This document shows positions 58,301 through 64,000 of a stretch of DNA of 64,000 nt, one piece after another. Under the pieces are notes generated by a model. The model had not been told where the DNA came from. It did no database searches and worked only from the letters and a program-made list of their open reading frames with translations. A program made the position numbers and the translations under genes. The stretch is taken from NCBI RefSeq assembly GCF_023856365.1, contig NC_064537.1, positions 11,347,072-11,411,071 of the forward strand. The letters are read 5' to 3'. Position 1 is the first letter of the stretch, and each line of letters begins with the position of its first letter. This DNA comes from Brienomyrus brachyistius (Eukaryota > Chordata > Actinopteri > Osteoglossiformes > Mormyridae).

Positions 58301-61300
58301 ACATTTGTGTTGGTGTCGCACTTACAAAATTATGTAAACGCATGAACACTAATCTCGGCTGCGGGTGAATGGTAAATATTTACGGTTAAACCTTATTCTG
58401 TGGACAAGTTAAACAGAACAACTTGTGGTGGTAATCAGGCTAGAAAGACCTTATATGTCCAACTCCAAGGCTGAAAAAGCCACTCACACTGCACCTTCTA
58501 CAGCACTCTCTATGTAGACGCCATAAACTCAATGGCAAAATTACTCCATCAATGGTTCTTGAGAGCAAGTCTTAAAATGCAGATGTTTAGCACCATCGGT
58601 TTGTGGACCATGCAGCACAAATCGCATAGACGATGAAGCTGGACGATGCTTCCAGAGTGCCTGTGCCGCAAGCCACGGTGGATAACTAACAATTAAGAAC
58701 CTGAGCCACCTGAGCTCAGGCCCGTTTATTGTTTATACAACAGTGATCCTCCACTTTTGATCACTGAGACGTCGCATGGACTACAGCACAGCATTTCAGG
58801 AATGCTCGGCACCGGACAGTGATAAATATTGTGGGTACAAACGGGGGGGAGCGCAACCCCCCTGCTTCGCTGGCATAGGTAGCATAAACACAGCAAGTTG
58901 CTGAATTGTTTGCGATCACAATGGCAGCTTTATGGTGCAGTTACATGGTAAAGATACTGCTGCATATAACCCCCTGCTCACCCAATACCCTGGTGCCCAC
59001 CCTCCCTCCCCCAAGCAGAACCCACTACACATGGCTTTTGTTGTTGTAGGCGCTGGATATGAGAGTCAAGGGAACAATAGCGGCACAGACCCCAATACAT
59101 GCTCCTCATTCTTCTTTGTCCCACTTCCATTTGCAGATGCTGCTCCCTGACTGTCACATGACTTGGCCGAGCCAATGACAAAAAGGTGTGGGCCAGGCTG
59201 CCGCTGCACTTTCCCTCTCCCGAAGCACTGTACCCAACAAAGAAGCGCATTGAGGTGCTGCCGGATAACCCCACTGCGCTCTCAGAAGTTAATGATTCTT
59301 GGCTTCCCTCCTTTTATTTGCCACACCAACTTTTTTATTTCTTTCATTTAAATTAGGGCTGAAAAATTTGGGGAAATATGTAATCGGGATTTTTTTTTCT
59401 GACAGATACTTTGAGATTATGATTTGATTTGCGATATAATTTTTTTGTACGTCAAGCTTCGGTTTAATATTCAGTGTGTAATACATTTAAAACACATGAC
59501 ACAGCATCAAACTATGAACTGGTCTCTATTCTAATGGACTTCTGATGCGTATTTATTACTTTAAATTAGCAGAGAGCAATCATGACCTGCTCGTCCGCTC
59601 CTCGTGTGTGCCACGCCCCCTGCTTACCCACGTGTGCTTCCCTGATCGTACCCAGCTGTGTCCGTTTACTTTCAATCAGTCCTGTCTATTTGAGTCCTTG
59701 TCTTACCAGAGTTCAAGGTCTGTCATTGATGTTACCCGATGTAAGTCGATGTTCGAGCCTTTTGTTCCTGTTCCGTCCGTTTATGTCCTGCCCGCACCTG
59801 AATAAACCCCAGTTTCCCCGTATTCTACCTGCCTGCCTGCTTACCGCTCGCATCACCTGCACGTGCCATCGCCGGCCTAATTGCCGATCGTGACAGTCGT
59901 AGTTTATTGGCGATTTTATATTTGTCGAAGTTTCTGCTTTTTAACAACTGTATAAAGTAATGTATTTTATACAAATTGACTGAATGTAAAAATGTACATC
60001 TTCAGGGCTGCCAGCTATCACACATCTGGTGTGACATGCTTTCAGACTCTTACGCTCAGGCAAGAAGTTTTATGGCAAAAAGGGGCTTTGCTAAAGAGTT
60101 TAGGGCCCCATAAAAGCAGATCATATTGGGCCCCCCCAGTCCAGACCAATCCAGTTATTTTCCAGATTTATTAGGGCCCCTGTCACTCCGGGGCCCTTGG
60201 AATCATCTTAACTCCCTCACCCCCCCCACCTTATGGTGCCCCTGATGACAAATATATATATATATATATATTATTCCATTATAAATCTAATATTAGCCAC
60301 ATCAAAAGCGTTGGGGTAGTTTGCAAACCCTACAGACTATTCACAAGGCATTAAAACACTTACATATATGTAAATACATGTGCATGTGTGTGCAAACTTG
60401 AATTAACTTGAAGATCTCACTCCAGACAGCTGACCAAAGTTTTTATGTGAAATGAAAAGTAAAACCAAGGCTCATTAACAAAAAACGAAAGGTGTGTCGC
60501 GATGCAATTCCGACCATGAAATAAGTAGGTAATGCTGTTTGTGGGCAAATCCGTCACTTCTGATTGGTGAGCATGACGAGGAGCACGGCGCTTCTGATTG
60601 GTGAGCATGACGAGGAGCACAGCGCTTTTGATTGGTGAGCATGACTGGCACGCGAGGAGCATGGCGCTTCTGATTGGTGACCATCATGGTCACACAGGGA
60701 GCACGGCATGAATTCGTAAAATAATTCTCACGCCAAGTGGGAAGCCTTGGGTCAGACGTGTTGCATAGTGCATGTCCGAAGTCCATTTGCCAATCGCAGC
60801 ACACAAATTTGCCAAAACAGATTTGAAATTGATAAATCGTTCAGCCCTATTTTAAATTGCTAGAAATTTTTGTCTACATGCAGCTGGACCAAATACTGGA
60901 GGCCTGGTTACGGTAAATTAATTAATATACAGAATGAAAGAGAGACATGATGATTAACTGGGGAGACTTTGAACACACTTGCTCTTAGGGAAATCCATAA
61001 TTACCAGATCCATCGTTCAGATTAATTCACTTGCTAGATATTCTAAAACTGCCGTTCATTCAACAAGCATGATACGGCGTTCTGTGACTACTTGTCCGGA
61101 GTGTCTGTCTGCTCCGTGTGGCGGATGAGATGACGTGGGCCAATCAGATTTAGAGGCCAGCCTCACCAGGTTGACGAAGTCTTGGTAGCAGATCTTCCCA
61201 TCGGCGTTGCCATCCGCCAGCGCCAGCAGGACCTCCAGCTTGTGGGGGTCCAGCTCGGACCCGTGGACCTCCAGCAGGTCTCGGAACCGCTCCGTGCTGA

Positions 61301-61325
61301 TGAAGCCCGAGTTCTCGGGATCGTA
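46386..61325 (-). CDS. rhbdl3: RHBDL3 rhomboid protease, exons 2-8 (359 aa seen)
   Basis: Polytopic intramembrane serine protease of the rhomboid family with N-terminal EF-hands; natural substrates are poorly known. Exons: 61167-61325, 55722-55946, 55140-55288, 49736-49848, 47764-47864, 47158-47218, 46386-46657 (1080 nt, phases join, GT/AG). Seen in order: EF loop 1 ([12 protein letters not shown]), EF loop 2 ([14 protein letters not shown]), the linker [20 protein letters not shown], a first membrane segment ([17 protein letters not shown]), the L1 loop [17 protein letters not shown] (HxxxN of TM2), GSSGGVYAL with the catalytic Ser, and AHLGGVAVG with the catalytic His. It ends with a last helix and [10 protein letters not shown]. 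All catalytic residues are present. The human protein is 404 aa, so about 45 residues encoded by exon 1 are missing; none was found upstream in the window. Confidence 0.95.
47865..49735 (-). other. RHBDL3 intron between exons 5 and 6
   Basis: 1.9-kb intron of unique-looking sequence. No mobile element ends or RNA genes recognised. Confidence 0.5.
51060..51345 (+). repeat. SINE-like teleost repeat in an RHBDL3 intron
   Basis: Contains TTCCGTTTCCTCCTGTTGTCC, a GTGTGTGTGTATGAGTGAGT stretch, GCCCTGTGATGGGTGGCTG and a GATGGATATAG tail. Same family as 28043-28318. The upstream GATGGATGGATGGATGG at about 51001 may belong to a neighbouring fragment. Confidence 0.55.
51684..52088. mobile_element. Tc1/mariner-like MITE (405 bp)
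   Basis: The left end CAGTACCAGTCAAACATTTT and the right end (inverse CACCACCACTCAAGTTTTTG) are imperfect inverted repeats, with TA at both flanks (51682-51683, 52089-52090). The CAGTACCAGTCAAA terminus is typical of teleost Tc1-like elements. No transposase. Confidence 0.75.
53016..53075 (-). repeat. SINE-like repeat fragment, reverse orientation
   Basis: ATCCATCCATCCATCTTCCA followed by CCGTTTATCCAGTACAGGGT, the reverse complement of the GATGGATGGATGG tail and preceding block of the dispersed family. A similar fragment begins near 56700. Confidence 0.5.
53126..53286. mobile_element. Palindromic MITE, RHBDL3 intron copy
   Basis: The clearest copy: left arm GTTTCCCACCCCGGTCCTCA ... TTTTTGCTCCCTCCCAGCT, and right arm AACAAAAACGAGGACTGTCC ... 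CAGTGGACTGGGTTGG. The arms are imperfect reverse complements around a spacer of about 40 bp. Confidence 0.8.
56885..57262 (+). repeat. Possible LTR fragment
   Basis: Pyrimidine-rich stretch with AATAAA at 57203-57208, ending near GGGCGTAACAG. It resembles the 3' part of teleost retroelement LTRs in composition and layout, similar to 59575-59897. No flanking duplication or internal coding region was identified. Confidence 0.3.
57330..57753 (+). mobile_element. Tc1-like transposon fragment, 3' half
   Basis: Encodes the C-terminal DDE part of a Tc1 transposase ([18 protein letters not shown], then [19 protein letters not shown]) up to a premature stop near 57526. Later codons for the usual tail follow in degraded form. 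The right end reads CAATACTTCTGTCTGTACAG, close to the terminus common to many Tc1-like elements. The 5' half and left repeat are missing. Confidence 0.82.
59575..59897 (+). repeat. Possible solo LTR-like repeat
   Basis: CT-rich block containing TGTCTATTTGAGTCCTTGTC, an AATAAA at 59801-59806 and an end near GATCGTGACAG. Teleost Gypsy-type LTRs often share this ending and phrase order. The boundaries and target duplication could not be fixed. Confidence 0.35.
60079..60244. mobile_element. hAT-type MITE, diverged second copy
   Basis: Same order of blocks as 44275-44419: AGGGGCTTTGCTAAAGAG, GGGCCCC repeats, GGGGCCCTTGGAATCATC and a right end GTGCCCCTG. Followed by a TA repeat. A perfect target duplication is not visible. 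Confidence 0.65.
60557..60710. repeat. 34-bp minisatellite with repeated inverted CCAAT boxes
   Basis: Three full units starting CTTCTGATTGGTGAGCATGA (34, 34 and 42 bp) and a fourth, diverged unit. Each unit holds ATTGG, the inverse of a CCAAT box. It lies in the 5.2-kb intron between RHBDL3 exons 2 and 3. Confidence 0.88.
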
Positions 61326-63307
61326 CTGTAACACACACACACACACACGTGAACAGTAGCTGAGTGGCATCTTCTGTAATCCCTGTGGCATCAATAAGGC
61401 TCAGAATGAGGATGTCGATTTGGGCTCAACTAACATCCACTGTGAACAGCTCCTGGGCCAATCAGGAATGCACATGCAACAAATTTGCTAGGAAAGTCCA
61501 TATTATAATTAATAGATTTAATGCATTTTGTGCATCTAATGCATCTTCTACCGAGTCCAAACATTCTAATTACTAAACAGTAGGATTACTGCCTAAAAAT
61601 ATAATCTCTATCACAGGCCACAGTGCAGCTGAACAGTGGATAGTAATGAAGTCCCACACACAGCTCTCGTTTGCCTTAAATGTCAGCGTTTTTTTTTTTT
61701 TTCCTTTTAAACACGCCATCCTGCCCGTAACTAGATAGCGCACGGCAGGCTGCATGGGTGTGCCAGCGTCGGCCAGATTGCTCGCCAGATGTCACGTTCC
61801 GCCCACCCTGTCCTACGTGCTTCGGGCCAGTTGCTGGAGGGACCACATGAACAGTAGCGCCCCTGCAGCGCAGCAGCACCCTGATAACGTCAGCCATCGC
61901 ACACAATGTAACCTGTCACTCCAAACACAGGAGCAGCAGCATTACATAAAACCCTATACCACTACATGGGACCTATACCACAACACAGGAAGTATAACAC
62001 TGGACAAATCCATTACAAGGGCGCGTATGTTACGTTACTATAACCTATACCTTACATCAGACCCATACCATTGCATAGGAACACCACCATTATACAATAT
62101 GCCTATACCATTACTGATTTCATCATATAAAACTTACACCATTGTAGCAGACCTATACAGTATCATTATAAAGGAACTCGATCACTATGACCTATACCAC
62201 TTCACAGAAACGATACATTATACCTATACCATTAATACATAAACTATACCACAGTACATGTATAAGCATCATGGCAAAACATGGGAAGGGAGTGTCTGTT
62301 TCGGGGGAGGGGCGAGATTGTCTAACAAGCCCTTCACACTCCAATAATTAATCATTAAGGGTATATAGCAGGTTCACATGGTCGGCTCCTACAGTGGCAC
62401 GTTTTGCTGGTTTCAGTTAGACAGCAATATGATTCTGTAAACTGGTCAGTTTGCCTGCCTAAAGCATCCTGGGGGTGTCAGATAAAAATCACTGTCAATG
62501 TTCATTGTTCGCTGGCCAGAAGAACTGGGTTTCTCACAGTTATTCAGGAACATTACCCGTCACTTAAATGCCTTGCTAATTTCAGAAGACCTATACCATT
62601 ACACAAGACCTGTACCATTACAGGTATTTACATATCACAGGATAACAGTACCTGTCACACAAGACAGGTTCTACTTGTCACATGATCCTTGCCCATCACA
62701 CAATCCGCCATCTATCTTGTTTGACACAAGTAAGACATTGTGCCTGGAGCTTGGATCTTCAGCCAGACCTGATATAGGCTAAGACGGCATCGATGGAATG
62801 AATGAGAGCAGAACCAAGAGCATGCAGGCACCACAAAGCATAACCATTCCTAATATGGGAGTCTCGGCTTCATTAAAAACTGAACTGGCCTCGTGTCATT
62901 TTATCATGTCACAACTCTGATGAATACCGTTGCCTGTGCATTTTTACACTGTTTCTCTTCGAAGTAGATCCTGAAATCATAATAGAAATCATTCAACTTC
63001 CAAATTTCAGGTACAACTGTAGAGAGCACCAGACATTCTTTTTTTGACAAAAAAAAACTGTTGAACTAGGAAGGTCTTACCCTGAAGCATATTCACATTT
63101 AACATGGTCCCAGGTGCAGGGGAGACACTGACTGCATCACTAAGGGTGGCACTTTGCTTTACACAACACCAGAGGATGACAGTATCACCACTGCTCATGA
63201 GTCAGTACCAAAAGACAGAAAACGGATCTGGTACCCTCATATTCAGCCTGTGAGAAACGCAAGTCATGCGTAAGAACGATGAACAAGCAAACAGTGCCAC
63301 CGCATAT
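61326..63307. other. Probable RHBDL3 intron 1, no exon found
   Basis: Everything upstream of RHBDL3 exon 2. It holds a CA run at the exon 2 acceptor and a degenerate tandem array (61945-62700). No segment resembling the N-terminus of RHBDL3 was seen on the minus strand. Confidence 0.5.
61945..62700. repeat. Degenerate tandem repeat built on CCTATACCATTACA
   Basis: Many diverged copies of a unit of about 18-25 bp (CCTATACCACTACA, CCTATACCACAACA, CCTATACCATTACT, CCTATACCATTACACA) between 61950 and 62260, and again at 62585-62650, with unrelated sequence between. Old and irregular, not a clean satellite. Confidence 0.7.
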
Positions 63308-63418
63308 TTACTTATTGAGTAAGTTCTGCTGAGCACTCCTGCACACACACGCCTTCAGGCACACGTACTGTACGCCCTGGCGCAGGTTAAGTCTGTTCCT
63401 AAGGGTTTCCTCACTGAC

Positions 63419-63481
63419 CTTCTCTTGCAGGACCTCAGCCAGATTCTGAAAAGCACGTTTCCTCTCCTCGCTCTCCCTCAT
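63419..63481 (-). CDS. Possible coding exon, unidentified
   Basis: On the minus strand, ATG at 63479-63481 opens MRESEERKRAFQNLAEVL, a charged, helix-forming sequence, up to a strong donor context (AAG then GTCAGTG) at 63418. The frame stays open on both sides (63308-63538). It could be the 5' or an internal exon of a gene lying inside RHBDL3 intron 1 or upstream. It does not match the known RHBDL3 N-terminus. No family was recognised. Confidence 0.25.
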
Positions 63482-63538
63482 GGTGAGCAACTTCCACTCA
63501 GGCAGAAGATCAATGTCCCTCTTTCTTCTTCCCCACAC

Positions 63539-64000
63539 AGAGAGACTGAGGCACTCCGATGGGCTTCACCCCCCCAACCACCGCCACCTCCCGTGGGGTG
63601 GGTGTCCCGTCAAGTACAGATTCATGCCCCCCCCCCCCCCCGCCCTCAAATAACACACAACCCTAAACCCGCTGGCCTGGACCCAACCACCCCCCCCCGC
63701 CATCCCCCTTACTGTCTCATCACCAGCTTTCACACTTCAGCGAGCACCTTATGCTCAAAGCAGCTAAGCGGCAGGGACGGGAAGAGAGACCCCCCCCCCA
63801 AACAAAACAATGCCAGCGGCACCCCGTCCCCCACGCAAGCATCATCACCCGCCTCATTATGCTCCCAGACTTCCCTTATTCCTCGGGAGGAAAAAAAAAA
63901 CAAACAAACAGACAAACCATCGAACTCAAACTCTCATGCATCCCGCAAAGTACAAAAAAGCTGAGGTACGGCAGCCTCGCCGCGGCATGCGGGCGGAGCG
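63539..64000. other. C-rich sequence, nothing recognised
   Basis: Several C runs (63627-63642, 63690-63698, 63790-63799) and an A-rich stretch near 63890. The last 50 bases are GC- and CpG-rich and may approach a promoter beyond the window. Confidence 0.4.

Noticed and set aside
60557..60710. CRISPR-like array
   Set aside because: The units are directly contiguous with no unique spacers, and the context is vertebrate. It is a minisatellite.

Overview
The window is nuclear DNA from a ray-finned fish, most likely a teleost. The genes are split into many short exons with consensus GT/AG junctions. Introns and intergenic DNA are full of long (TG)n/(CA)n microsatellites, Tc1-like elements, Tigger-like and hAT-like MITEs and tRNA-like repeats typical of teleosts. 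The species cannot be named from the sequence. No bacterial genes, CRISPR arrays or operons were seen.

Layout. (1) 1-13445, plus strand: the last seven coding exons of TNRC6C (GW182 family, miRNA silencing) and a very long 3' UTR. (2) 13446-13945: a run of exactly 500 N, an assembly gap. (3) 13946-24282, plus strand: a second, nearly identical copy of the last four TNRC6C exons and the 3' UTR. Copy 1 ends at the gap and copy 2 carries on past the homologous point, so an unmerged contig or haplotype overlap explains this better than a real tandem duplication. Each copy has frameshifts that the other lacks. (4) 25574-28824, minus strand: a complete four-exon CD7-like immunoglobulin receptor of 240 aa. 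(5) 33960-40629, minus strand: a complete eleven-exon ZNF207/BuGZ of 480 aa, with a non-coding first exon and a promoter-like region near 40.7-40.8 kb. (6) 46386-61325, minus strand: exons 2-8 of RHBDL3, an EF-hand rhomboid protease; exon 1 was not found and probably lies beyond the window. (7) 61326-64000: probable RHBDL3 intron 1, with a degenerate tandem repeat and one unidentified exon-like segment at 63.4 kb.

The genes do not form one pathway. TNRC6C bridges Argonaute to poly(A)-binding protein and deadenylases in the cytoplasm. CD7 is a lymphoid surface receptor. ZNF207 is a spindle and kinetochore factor that binds BUB3. RHBDL3 is an intramembrane protease. In human, TNRC6C and CD7 lie at 17q25.3 and ZNF207 and RHBDL3 at 17q11.2, so the order here joins two blocks that are far apart on human chromosome 17. 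No clearly undescribed biological system was found. The strongest observations concern assembly structure (the duplicated TNRC6C end and a Tc1 element whose interior is flipped between the copies), MITE families shared between loci, and a few exon-like segments that could not be assigned.
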